A DNA stretch of 64,000 bases from Promethearchaeota archaeon (GTDB lineage Archaea; Asgardarchaeota; Lokiarchaeia; Sigyniarchaeales; SOKP01), in assembly GCA_030606485.1 (NCBI GenBank), contig JAUWGH010000002.1, forward strand, positions 321,767-385,766, read 5' to 3'. The notes beneath the pieces are model-generated. The model was not told the DNA's origin, did no database searches, and saw only the letters and a list, made by a program, of their open reading frames with translations. How positions within the stretch are numbered: the first letter of the stretch is position 1; each line of letters opens with the position of its first letter. Made by a program: the position numbers and the translations under genes. Below, piece by piece: positions 46,326 through 54,739 of the stretch.

Positions 46326-48014
46326 ATGTCAGAAGAGGAATTCGCTCAACTTCCTCATTTTATTTGTGAGGTTGTAGAAAAATGGGCAAAGGAAAAACCT
46401 GATGCAATCGCCCTCATTGATGCTGATGATGATAAAAAAATCACTTGGAAAGAGTTCAATCAGGCAATAAATGTATTCGCAATGAAGTTATGGAAAATGG
46501 GTTTTCAAAAGGGAGATATTATAATAACTTCGCTTCCTTATTTTATGGAACATATATACTTGGCATATGCTTGTGCTAAGCTTGGAGTAATATGGTGCCC
46601 ACTCGATTTACGGCTTAAACCACAAGAAATTTTGAGGAATATGAGTTTATTGAAAGAAAAAACGAAGATGTATTGTCATCTCGGTAAGACCTCTGTGGCT
46701 AACTTTGGGATAATAGGAAAGGCAGTTAAGGATAATTGTCCTTGGATTGAATATTTTATTCAATTTAGCCCTCCTGGTGATAGAGTAAGAAAAGGGATTA
46801 TCCCAGCATATGAATTTGCAGCGCAAGCTAAAGAAGAAGCATTGGCTGTGATGCAAAATCCTGAGGAAATGAAAACTTTTGAAGATGAATGTGATAAGGT
46901 AAAAGAAGATGATCCGATTTTAATTGTTTTCACTACGGGAACGACGGGATGGCCGAAACCTGCAATGTTAACAAATGTCAGTATCACTTCTCAGAATATG
47001 TGCCTTTCTAAAGGTTTTGACATCGTGGAGGAAGACTCAATGCTTGTTAATCTACCTCCAAGCCATGTAGGTGGAAATGCTGAGCAATTAATGACTACAT
47101 TATATGTAGGCGGGACGGCTGTAGTTTTACATATATTCGATGCAAGGAAATCCCTTGACGCGATACAAAAATATAAAGTTTCAGCGATGGGGCAGATACC
47201 GGCACTTTTTGAAATGCAATGGCGCTTATCTGATTATGATAAATATGACCTATCAAGTCTGAAATTTGCTCTTTATGGGGGACAGCAGGTAACTAGAATC
47301 TTTTTAGAAAAACTTTCAAAAATGGCACTTAAATTTGGATCAGGGTTAGGATTAACAGAAGTCTCAGGATTTTGTTCATATACTCCATTAGATGGAACTG
47401 TTGATGATATTCTTGATAATTTGGGTCACGATTATTCAATTACTCCTTTAAGTATCCGGAAGCCAATGAAAGAGGATGGCTCTGCTGGTGATGAATTTCC
47501 AACGGGACAAATCGGTGAAATTTGTTATACTGGACCTCAAGTATTCAAGGGGTATTTTGGTAATGAAGAAGCTACAAGAAAGACAATTTCTACCGATGGT
47601 GTACTTTACACAGGTGATTTAGGATTTAAAGATGAGAAGGGCAACCTTCATCTAGCTGGAAGGGCTAAATTAATGATAAAACCAAAAGGATATAATGTAT
47701 TCCCAATTGAAGTTGAAGAACATATATCAAAGTTGGATGGAGTTGCTTCAGTAGGCGTTGTTGGCGCTTATCATAATATTTTTACTGAAGGAATTGTAGC
47801 CTATGTTCAATTAAAACCCGGAGCTATATTATCTGAAGAACAGGTAATAGAACATTGCAAACAAATTGCATCATATAAAAGACCCTCCTTAGTTGTTTTT
47901 ATTGATGAGATACCATTAAATAGAGTTGCTAAAACCGATTATAAAATTTTAAAGGAGCGAGTTGTACAAGACGTAAAGAAGGCAAGAGAACAAGGAAAAT
48001 GGGATGCTGATTAA
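46326..48014 (+). CDS. AMP-forming acyl-CoA synthetase
   Basis: The 562-residue protein has the ATP/AMP motif IVFTTGTTGWPKPAML, the GSGLGLTEVSGFCSYTP A5-type region, the YTGDLGFKDEKGNLHLAGR hinge and a C-terminal domain with Lys in RVAKTDYKILK. It activates a carboxylic acid with ATP and couples it to CoA in the cytoplasm. The SITPLSIRKP insert and style suggest a medium/long-chain or aromatic acid ligase, but substrate cannot be read. It converges on the ceramidase-like gene, which may release such acids. Confidence 0.9.
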   Translation: MSEEEFAQLPHFICEVVEKWAKEKPDAIALIDADDDKKITWKEFNQAINVFAMKLWKMGFQKGDIIITSLPYFMEHIYLAYACAKLGVIWCPLDLRLKPQEILRNMSLLKEKTKMYCHLGKTSVANFGIIGKAVKDNCPWIEYFIQFSPPGDRVRKGIIPAYEFAAQAKEEALAVMQNPEEMKTFEDECDKVKEDDPILIVFTTGTTGWPKPAMLTNVSITSQNMCLSKGFDIVEEDSMLVNLPPSHVGGNAEQLMTTLYVGGTAVVLHIFDARKSLDAIQKYKVSAMGQIPALFEMQWRLSDYDKYDLSSLKFALYGGQQVTRIFLEKLSKMALKFGSGLGLTEVSGFCSYTPLDGTVDDILDNLGHDYSITPLSIRKPMKEDGSAGDEFPTGQIGEICYTGPQVFKGYFGNEEATRKTISTDGVLYTGDLGFKDEKGNLHLAGRAKLMIKPKGYNVFPIEVEEHISKLDGVASVGVVGAYHNIFTEGIVAYVQLKPGAILSEEQVIEHCKQIASYKRPSLVVFIDEIPLNRVAKTDYKILKERVVQDVKKAREQGKWDAD

Positions 48015-48053
48015 AAATAAATTAATTAATATCTTTTTAAATTTTCTATTTAC

Positions 48054-49460
48054 TTAAAGTATTTTATTTTTAATTTCTTCGAATAATTTTAACATTTCTT
48101 TTTCTATATAAACGCCACTTACTGGTGAAAAACTAGGAAAAGATTCGTATCCTCCTACTTCAATATACTCATAAATTGGAAATAGGTATGAAATCCAATC
48201 ATTGCTATTTTGAAAGATGAAGGAATTTTTTTTTCCAGTTGGAGATTTTTCAAGTAAATTCTTCCCAATTTCTTCGAATAATTCACCGGGTACTGTCATA
48301 ATACTAAAAGTATCGGATTTTGAGTCAGAATATGTTTTTATTTTAAAGTATTGAATAATTGTATTACATTTTGCCTTCAAACCTTTATATTTTATATGAA
48401 ATGCAGAAAAATTTGGATTCTTACCAGATATTATTGTAACTGGGATTAATAAGTATTTTTTCAATAAAAAAAGAAGCTTATTCTTCAACCATGTTTTTGA
48501 AAAATATTTAAAATCCTTCATGGGAATCCAAAACTTTTTAATATAAGAGCCTAATTCGATATTCTCAAAATAATCTACGTTAGGTATTGATTGTGCAAGG
48601 TTTAACGCTTGTTTTCCTAAGAAATATCCAATAGATTTTGTATGTTTATAAGTTCCTAACTGATCATAAATAAGAGTTATATTATTTTTTAGATTCTCAA
48701 AATCTGTTCCACACGTAGTAATGGGATTTAAATCGCCCGCATAACTATTAAAAAAAACCGCATTTACACGCCCCTTGGTTAATTTTTGAATTTTAAAAAC
48801 AATCCTACCAGGGAAATCAGCTGACAATTTGTTATTTAAAAATGATAATGTAGTTGGATGACAGGAAAAATTTACAATTATTCCAATTAGATTATTATCT
48901 TTTAAACTACGAAATGCGATCACACCCAAATCAGACTTTGATCTCCGAGTAGGGTGACGTCGATTAATGATGATATTTTCATCAATTTGCTTTTTGGTCC
49001 AAGCTATTTTGCATGGTATTAATTCTTTAACTAATTGGCTAACCATTTTTACAATTTCTTTAGTCATCCACACGAGATATTTATCGTTTCTATTAGCACC
49101 AAACATAATACCCTTCATCATATTTAGAGCTCCTCCTGGCCAATAATATTCTCCAGTTAAATCGAATGAAAAATGAGTATGGGTCGCATGGATTAAAATT
49201 TGTTCTGGATTAATAGATATAAATTTTTGAATTCTGTCTTTAATATATTCAGATAGAGACAATGGTATTTTTAATAAATCAGTAGAAATGAACAATAATC
49301 TGTTGCAATTATTATTAATATTCTTTTCTTCTAATAAAATACCATAAGCGTGAATATCATCTAATTTCCCTAAACATGGCTCAGTTCGAGTATAACCCGC
49401 CATTGGCTTGCCAATGTAATCCTTCGGTGTTATATTTACCTTACCAAAAGCCACTTTCAT
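48054..49460 (-). CDS. Neutral/alkaline ceramidase-like hydrolase
   Basis: The 468-residue protein begins with AFGKVNITPKDYIGKPMAGY and carries ILIHATHTHFSFD (zinc histidines about 94-96), NFSCHPTT and NSYAGDLNP, all marks of the neutral ceramidase superfamily N-domain. In true ceramidase the last motif is A-G-D-x-S-P-N with the nucleophile serine; here asparagine stands there. It is shorter than ceramidases, which are near 650-700 residues. It is therefore more likely an amide or ester hydrolase of unknown substrate. No signal peptide is evident. Confidence 0.75.
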   Translation of the reverse strand: MKVAFGKVNITPKDYIGKPMAGYTRTEPCLGKLDDIHAYGILLEEKNINNNCNRLLFISTDLLKIPLSLSEYIKDRIQKFISINPEQILIHATHTHFSFDLTGEYYWPGGALNMMKGIMFGANRNDKYLVWMTKEIVKMVSQLVKELIPCKIAWTKKQIDENIIINRRHPTRRSKSDLGVIAFRSLKDNNLIGIIVNFSCHPTTLSFLNNKLSADFPGRIVFKIQKLTKGRVNAVFFNSYAGDLNPITTCGTDFENLKNNITLIYDQLGTYKHTKSIGYFLGKQALNLAQSIPNVDYFENIELGSYIKKFWIPMKDFKYFSKTWLKNKLLFLLKKYLLIPVTIISGKNPNFSAFHIKYKGLKAKCNTIIQYFKIKTYSDSKSDTFSIMTVPGELFEEIGKNLLEKSPTGKKNSFIFQNSNDWISYLFPIYEYIEVGGYESFPSFSPVSGVYIEKEMLKLFEEIKNKIL

Positions 49461-49673
49461 AATATTAATTTAAAGGAAAAAAATTCAAAAATGTTTTGAT
49501 TTAATTTAGCAATAACCTTAATTCACTTATTGATATTAATTTGACTCTTATTTTTTTGAGTTTCAAATAAATCTGATAACAATCTTTATAGAAAAATCTT
49601 TTTAAAATGTTAGATTATTAAATTAAGTAATAAGAAAAATTGTCTTGTAAAAAAAGTATTTTAATATTTCTAG

Positions 49674-49685
49674 ATATATTTAAAT
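49674..49685 (+). promoter_or_regulatory. TATA element upstream of tRNA-Val
   Basis: ATATATTTAAAT ends about 24 bases before the mature 5' end at 49709. This spacing fits an archaeal TATA box for a tRNA transcript. Confidence 0.5.
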
Positions 49686-49708
49686 ATTGCTTTAGTAGTA
49701 AATAAAAA

Positions 49709-49817
49709 GGGTCAGTGGTCTAGCGGTTATGATTGTAGCGCTGGTTACCATAGCGTGATAATAAACGCGTGCTTGACGTGCACGAGGTCGGGAGTTCGAT
49801 CCTCCCCTGACCCACCA
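49709..49817 (+). tRNA. tRNA-Val (anticodon GAC) with a non-canonical intron before the anticodon stem
   Basis: The acceptor GGGTCAG (49709-49715) pairs with CTGACCC (49807-49813), discriminator A at 49814 and encoded CCA at 49815-49817. The D arm is GTC...GAT (49718-49733), the anticodon arm CGTGC-TTGACGT-GCACG (49768-49784) gives anticodon GAC, and the T arm is GGGAG-TTCGATC-CTCCC. About 33 extra bases (49735-49767) lie between the D arm and the anticodon stem, so the mature tRNA would be 73 bases plus CCA. The insert contains its own CGCT...AGCG helix, as expected for an intron removed by splicing endonuclease. Exact splice sites may shift by a base. Confidence 0.85.
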
Positions 49818-49829
49818 TATAATTAATAA

Positions 49830-50597
49830 TTATTGTATCAAAAAAAGGCTTTCAAGTTTATCTTTATATTCTTTATAATGGTTTTTCAATATATAATCCG
49901 ATTTTCTAAAATTGCGAGACTTATAATTCTTGTCATAATGATAAAGCCATGAATCCTTACATAGACAGCATATTTTCTTATCTTCGGGAAAATCTTTTGG
50001 AAATACTTCAGGGAATTCAAGCACCTGACGACAAACAACACAAAAATCTTGTTCTTTTTTTACTGCTTTCTTTAAATACTTGAATTCAGTTTTCATTCTA
50101 TTAATTGTATATAAAAAAAATATTTCATAGGCACGATTATCTTCTATTTGTTTAATATATTGATTCATTTGATTAAAAATGTGAGTTATTTTTAATAAAT
50201 ATTCTTTCTTATCAGGTGGAGATTGTGAATCACCATCCATTTTAAAAAATTTAAGCTCCTCAAATTTTAAAATTAATTTTATCAAATTTTGTTTAATTGC
50301 CTCATTCCTAATATTTCGAGCCATTTCATTTTCTTCTTTTTTTAGAAAATAAGATAATATTACTGATATAATTTGAACTATTCCCAAAATAAAAATAACA
50401 AATAGAATAAAAGTGGTAAAAATAAGCCCTATTGTAAGTGGTAATTTTAATTTGTCAAAGATAAGTGATGTTAAAATCATGGAGATTACTAAACAAATGA
50501 AAATTCTAAATTTTTTATTGGTAAGTATGTTTAAAATTTTTTTAAATTTCAAAATTTCAATCAAAGTATTATTTAACTTAGAAATTTCAACTTCCAA
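49830..50597 (-). CDS. Membrane protein with C-terminal Cys-rich zinc-finger-like region
   Basis: The 255-residue protein is not recognised. Two membrane helices lie near 33-52 and 55-82 (FICLVISMILTSLIF, then IGLIFTTFILFVIFILGIV). A charged helical part follows (about 90-185), then C-V-V-C and C-C-L-C pairs (DFCVVCRQVL and KKICCLCKDSW) spaced about 25 residues, which can form a zinc ribbon. The cytoplasmic part may bind nucleic acid or protein. It ends 13 bases from the tRNA. Confidence 0.6.
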   Translation of the reverse strand: MEVEISKLNNTLIEILKFKKILNILTNKKFRIFICLVISMILTSLIFDKLKLPLTIGLIFTTFILFVIFILGIVQIISVILSYFLKKEENEMARNIRNEAIKQNLIKLILKFEELKFFKMDGDSQSPPDKKEYLLKITHIFNQMNQYIKQIEDNRAYEIFFLYTINRMKTEFKYLKKAVKKEQDFCVVCRQVLEFPEVFPKDFPEDKKICCLCKDSWLYHYDKNYKSRNFRKSDYILKNHYKEYKDKLESLFLIQ

Positions 50598-50743
50598 TGC
50601 TTAAACAAAACTCTATTAAATAAAAATTTATGTTAAAAAAATAAATATAAATTTTTGAACCTTAATTTGTTAATATAATTTTACTTTTAGAAGTTGTACA
50701 TTTCTTGCGTGTTATCTTTTTAATATAGAATGATATAAAGGAT

Positions 50744-51163
50744 TTAATACAATCTAACGGCTATTTTATCAAAATGCCGGTCAAAGGATAATATATAATT
50801 ACAATTATATTTTTGAAATAAATAAAGTATTGATGCATCAACATAACTAAGCAATAATTTTGGAGAACAATATTTTTTTAAAAGATTGTATATTTCCAAG
50901 TATTCGGCAGGAGTCATAAGGATCTTTTTAGTAAAAATTTCTTCACCCCAGTAAAGTTCATATATTTTTTCTAAATAATGAGTATTATCATTAAATCTCG
51001 CGACAGTTAATGTTAAAGTTTCATTTATAACTAAATAATTTGTTATAAGGAGGTCTTTACCTTTTTCTTTTAACTCAATTAGAATCTCTTGGGCTCTATT
51101 ATGATTTTTATCATTTTTGGCTTTTAATGCGAAAAAAAAGTTTGAATCAATAACTATTGTCAT
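50744..51163 (-). CDS. VapC-like PIN-domain toxin (module 1)
   Basis: The 139-residue PIN nuclease has the acidic residues D6 (VIDSNFFF), E48 (YLVINETL), D109 (LSYVDASIL) and D128 (LSFDRHFD). All are present, so it should be an active Mg2+-dependent RNase. VapC toxins cut tRNA or rRNA. Its antitoxin gene precedes it by 40 bases on the same strand. It resembles the PIN protein at 61.1 kb in the order and spacing of acidic residues. Confidence 0.85.
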   Translation of the reverse strand: MTIVIDSNFFFALKAKNDKNHNRAQEILIELKEKGKDLLITNYLVINETLTLTVARFNDNTHYLEKIYELYWGEEIFTKKILMTPAEYLEIYNLLKKYCSPKLLLSYVDASILYLFQKYNCNYILSFDRHFDKIAVRLY

Positions 51164-51203
51164 TTCATATCACGATTTTAGTTAGATTAGAAATAGCTTT
51201 TGA

Positions 51204-51470
51204 TTACATTCCATATAATAATTCATCATCAGATTTTTCTAAGTGTTGTAAAGGAGCATAAATCAAATTTTCTTTTATTTTTTTAATTAATTTATCAGAA
51301 ATTTGAGGATTTTCTATTTTCTCAAAAAGAAATTCTTCAAGCCGATTAAATGCAAATTCAATACATTTATCTAAGATTTCTTGTTGTGAAATTTTCATAC
51401 CTATTTTTAAAGTTAATTTGGCTTGTAATTTTTCTAGTAGATCTTTTTTATTCAATTTTACACTTGACAT
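51204..51470 (-). CDS. VapB-like antitoxin (module 1)
   Basis: The 88-residue protein shows KLQAKLTLKIGMKISQQEIL, the same segment as in the antitoxin at 61.5 kb (KLTLRLGRKVSQQEVLNACL), then a helical, acidic C-terminus ending E-K-S-D-D-E-L-L-Y-G-M. The N-terminal part is probably a DNA-binding helical fold and the end the toxin-binding arm. First gene of the pair. Confidence 0.72.
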   Translation of the reverse strand: MSSVKLNKKDLLEKLQAKLTLKIGMKISQQEILDKCIEFAFNRLEEFLFEKIENPQISDKLIKKIKENLIYAPLQHLEKSDDELLYGM

Positions 51471-51656
51471 ATATTAAATTAGAATTTTCCACTTTTTATA
51501 CTTTTCCACTTTCAACATTGAATTTTTCATGTAAATATTAGTAATTTAATAAGATGAATTTGGGAAATACTCCTTTTAAACTTTAAAATTTAAATCAAAA
51601 AAATTAAATATTTCGAAGGAATAGAATAAATAATTGATTAAGAATTAGCGACTTTT

Positions 51657-52124
51657 ATGCCAATACGAATTAAATGGATTAAAGGAAAATTTTTAGGATT
51701 GGGATTAATGATTATTGGGTTTTGTGGCTTATTCCAAGTCATTTATATATTAATAGCTCAATATGTCTTTCTAATCGGCTCGGTTTTTGCCGTAATTTTA
51801 ATCCCAATAGGTGCGACGATTGGCCTAATTTTAGCTTCAGTAATAATTTTTGAAAGTATAGCGGATGTCGAAAGACGTCGAAAAATAAAAAGCCAGTTTA
51901 GAAAGAAATCAGGAAAAGAACGTAAATTTTTCTCATTTCCTATTACTAAACCCTTAATATTTTGTTTTTTGAGTTTTACGCCAATTTATATTTTATCATT
52001 TTTTATTTGTAGTATATCTTTAAATTCTTTTCAATCGTTTATAATTGCAGAGAATATATCAACTATAAGCGTTATATTCATTGCTTATTTTATCGAACGA
52101 AATTGGGCAAAAATAAAGAGATAA
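51657..52124 (+). CDS. Membrane protein of unknown function
   Basis: The 155-residue protein has four hydrophobic helices. The first pair (FLGLGLMIIGFCGLFQVIYI and VFAVILIPIGATIGLILASV) is followed by a basic loop (ERRRKIKSQFRKKSGKERK), then two more near 100-118 and 128-147. Basic ends follow the positive-inside rule. No motif recognised. The zinc-ribbon gene follows 62 bases downstream and may be co-expressed. Confidence 0.6.
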   Translation: MPIRIKWIKGKFLGLGLMIIGFCGLFQVIYILIAQYVFLIGSVFAVILIPIGATIGLILASVIIFESIADVERRRKIKSQFRKKSGKERKFFSFPITKPLIFCFLSFTPIYILSFFICSISLNSFQSFIIAENISTISVIFIAYFIERNWAKIKR

Positions 52125-52186
52125 AATTTTATACTCTTGAAGAAATTATATATATTATTTAATGATTAGATAATCCGATAGCAGTA

Positions 52187-53098
52187 ATGGAAAATTCTGA
52201 TAATTTTAAAAAGATTCGTATTCGATGTCCCATATGTGGAAAGAAAGGAGAGATTCAAGTTGCAAGGAAAATAATTGAATCTAGTAGTAGAGGAGTTTGC
52301 GCTATTGAAGTAACCAAAAATCAAGTTTGTTCTGATTCATTTATAGCTTATGTTGATAAAAATTTTGTAGTTCGAGATTATTTTATTCCAGATATAACTT
52401 TAGATGGGATTGAAGTAGTAGAAAAAGAAGTCCCTACTAAAAAAGATGAACTGGTTATAGAAGAGAAAAAAATTTCGGATGAAGATTATAACATTGTCCG
52501 GAGTATTTTACAAAGAAAGATTTTTACATATATAATCCATGCGATATTATTAAAAAAACCGATACATTTAGTGTATGATATTCAAGATATATATGATCAG
52601 ATAGTGCAAGTTTTTGGAGAAATTACAAGGAATGCTTTTGAGATGCATATAACTGTGGGAAACATAGAAGAATATAAATCAAATAAAAAAAAATATAAAG
52701 ACATATTAGTTTTAGATATAAGTTCAGAAACAATATTAGAAGGGCAAAATAAGAAGATTTCACAAAATTTATTAATTTATGAAGCAGAAATAGTAAAAAA
52801 AGCTTTTAAACAATATGATCCAACAACTTCTTTAATAATTTTAAAAAATGAGATTCAAAAAATTTATTCTTTAGTGATTAATCTAAAAAATTTTCTTGAA
52901 GAAGAGGCTGGTGAAGGTAAAAAGAAGTTGTTTAAAAAAAATATTATTAGTGAATTGAATCGAAGATTTAATATTAAAATAACTGCTAGATACTTAAATT
53001 TTGTATTAGATATTATTCAACATCATTTTGGTTTAAATCTAGCAGATTATATTATAGATGCCACAGATGGAATAAAGTATTTTTTTTCTAAACTATGA
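52187..53098 (+). CDS. Zinc-ribbon-like N-terminal domain protein of unknown function
   Basis: The 303-residue protein begins with IRCPICGKKGEIQV, a C-x-x-C knuckle, and continues VCAIEVTKNQVCSDSFIAYV and NFVVRDYFIPDITLDG. This N-terminal arrangement recurs, as I remember it, in Asgard archaeal proteins of unknown function. The second metal pair is not complete (V-C-S-D-S-F). Residues 100-303 are mixed helix and strand with LRKIFTYIIHAILL-like patterns and a long acidic helix (FLEEEAGEGKKKLF). No catalytic site seen. Soluble, probably cytoplasmic. Confidence 0.6.
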   Translation: MENSDNFKKIRIRCPICGKKGEIQVARKIIESSSRGVCAIEVTKNQVCSDSFIAYVDKNFVVRDYFIPDITLDGIEVVEKEVPTKKDELVIEEKKISDEDYNIVRSILQRKIFTYIIHAILLKKPIHLVYDIQDIYDQIVQVFGEITRNAFEMHITVGNIEEYKSNKKKYKDILVLDISSETILEGQNKKISQNLLIYEAEIVKKAFKQYDPTTSLIILKNEIQKIYSLVINLKNFLEEEAGEGKKKLFKKNIISELNRRFNIKITARYLNFVLDIIQHHFGLNLADYIIDATDGIKYFFSKL

Positions 53099-53154
53099 TT
53101 TTATTAAAAATCTAATGTTTAAGTTATTGTAATAATAAAAAAGAGAATTAAATT

Positions 53155-54735
53155 ATGAGTAGTACTATTCATAAAAGTTCAAGTTTTGATTCATCCTATG
53201 ATGTGGTTGTCATCGGAGCAGGACTTGGTGGTCTTGGTGCAGCATTAAATTTGGCTTTATCACAAAAAAGCGTGCTTCTTTTAGAACAACATAATTTACC
53301 TGGTGGTTTTGCTTCGAGTTTTGTTCGAGGTCGATTTGAATTTGAGATATCACTTCATGAAATGTGTGCTGTTGGTCCACCTGAAGGACCCCTTAAAGGT
53401 CCCATTCGGTATATCCTTCATGATGAATCAAGTGTAGATGTAGAATTCGTGCCGGTTCCAGAAGCTTATCATTTGATTTTGACAGGTAAAGAACACAAAG
53501 TTAACGTCAAATTACCTTTTGGTGTAGAAAATTTTATTGATACAGTATGTTCTGCAGTACCAGAAACACCAAGAGAAAGCCTGGTTAAATATTTCGATCT
53601 TTGTAGAGAGTGTAGTGAAGCATTAACATTCGTTGCCCGATCAAAAGGAAATATTGATTATAAGATTTTAATGGCTAAATATGCGTCGTTTTTAACTACT
53701 TCTGGCTATAGTGCAGCAGAAGTAACAAATAAATTCGGATTTCCGAAAAAAACATTAGATCTTTTATACCCTTATTCCTGCTATATGGGTTTGCCAGCTT
53801 CAAGGTTAGATTTTACAATATGGGCGTCATTACTCCATCTTTATATAACCCAGGGCGCATATATCCCCAAAGGAACATCACACCAAATGTGTGCGGCTAT
53901 CGATGCCAGAATTAGAGAACTTGGAGGTCAAACTGAATACAACAATAGAGTACAAAGTATATTGGTTGAAAATAATAAGGTTATCGGTGTTGAGACTGAT
54001 GATGGTGAAAAAATTAAGACAAATTATGTCATAACAAATTGTTCCCCTCATCTGGTTTATGGTAAATTGATTTCTCCAGCAAATGCGGTTCCTGAAGAAG
54101 CATACAAACTTAACAATTCTAGGCGTCTTGGTGTTTCAGCCTTTGTTGTCTACATGGGTTTAGATGCTTCACCTAAAGATTTGAATCTTGAAAGTTATGG
54201 ATATTTCATTAGCCCTCATATGGACACGGAGAAGATAAATAAGAGTATGCTACAATGCGAGAACATGCCCGATTTGACAGCCAGTATCTGTCTAAATAAC
54301 GCCATACCAAACTGTTCTCCACCAGGAACTACCATTTTGTCAATCACAACTGCTTTTGGTATTGATATCTGGAAAAATATAACACCTGAAACATATTTCG
54401 CAACTAAAAACAAATTGGCCAGACAAATGATTGAACAAGTAAGTAAAGCATTAGATTCTCCGATTTCTGAACATATCGAAGAAATCGAAGTTGCAACACC
54501 ACAAACATTCTCGCGTTATACTGGTTCATTTAAAGGTGGAGTTTATGGTTATGATTTGGATCCTTGGGACAGCTTGGTTATAAGATCACAAGTAAAAAAC
54601 AAAGAAGAATTCTTTAAAGGTCTAGAATTTGCTGGGGGTTTTGCAGCAATGGGTCATGGGTATAATAGCTCCCTACTTTCAGGACGTCAAGCAGCGCGAT
54701 CAGTTCTATGGAAAATGAAAAAAGAGGGAGGCTGA
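53155..54735 (+). CDS. FAD-dependent phytoene-desaturase/carotenoid-isomerase-like oxidoreductase
   Basis: The 526-residue protein has the FAD dinucleotide fold VVVIGAGLGGLGAALNLAL (G21, G23, G26), the second motif LLLEQHNLPGGFASSF and a C-terminal FAGGFAAMGHGYNSSL. This order is that of CrtI/CrtISO/retinol-saturase-like proteins, which desaturate, isomerise or saturate polyene or isoprenoid chains. The substrate here is unknown; polyprenyl or quinone-like lipids are possible in archaea. Four bases separate it from the FNR/2Fe-2S reductase gene, which may supply electrons. Confidence 0.85.
   Translation: MSSTIHKSSSFDSSYDVVVIGAGLGGLGAALNLALSQKSVLLLEQHNLPGGFASSFVRGRFEFEISLHEMCAVGPPEGPLKGPIRYILHDESSVDVEFVPVPEAYHLILTGKEHKVNVKLPFGVENFIDTVCSAVPETPRESLVKYFDLCRECSEALTFVARSKGNIDYKILMAKYASFLTTSGYSAAEVTNKFGFPKKTLDLLYPYSCYMGLPASRLDFTIWASLLHLYITQGAYIPKGTSHQMCAAIDARIRELGGQTEYNNRVQSILVENNKVIGVETDDGEKIKTNYVITNCSPHLVYGKLISPANAVPEEAYKLNNSRRLGVSAFVVYMGLDASPKDLNLESYGYFISPHMDTEKINKSMLQCENMPDLTASICLNNAIPNCSPPGTTILSITTAFGIDIWKNITPETYFATKNKLARQMIEQVSKALDSPISEHIEEIEVATPQTFSRYTGSFKGGVYGYDLDPWDSLVIRSQVKNKEEFFKGLEFAGGFAAMGHGYNSSLLSGRQAARSVLWKMKKEGG
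54724..54731 (+). promoter_or_regulatory. Strong Shine-Dalgarno site for the FNR-type reductase
   Basis: GAGGGAGG lies 8 bases before the ATG at 54740, inside the end of the upstream FAD gene. It fixes the start and shows translation coupling within the pair. Confidence 0.6.
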
Positions 54736-54739
54736 AAAT

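Noticed and set aside
48054..49460. Calling the gene a true neutral ceramidase
   Set aside because: The nucleophile serine motif is A-G-D-L-N-P here and the protein is too short.
49735..49767. CGCT...AGCG helix as the real anticodon arm of the tRNA
   Set aside because: Its loop is not seven bases and gives no valid anticodon, whereas CGTGC-TTGACGT-GCACG is perfect.
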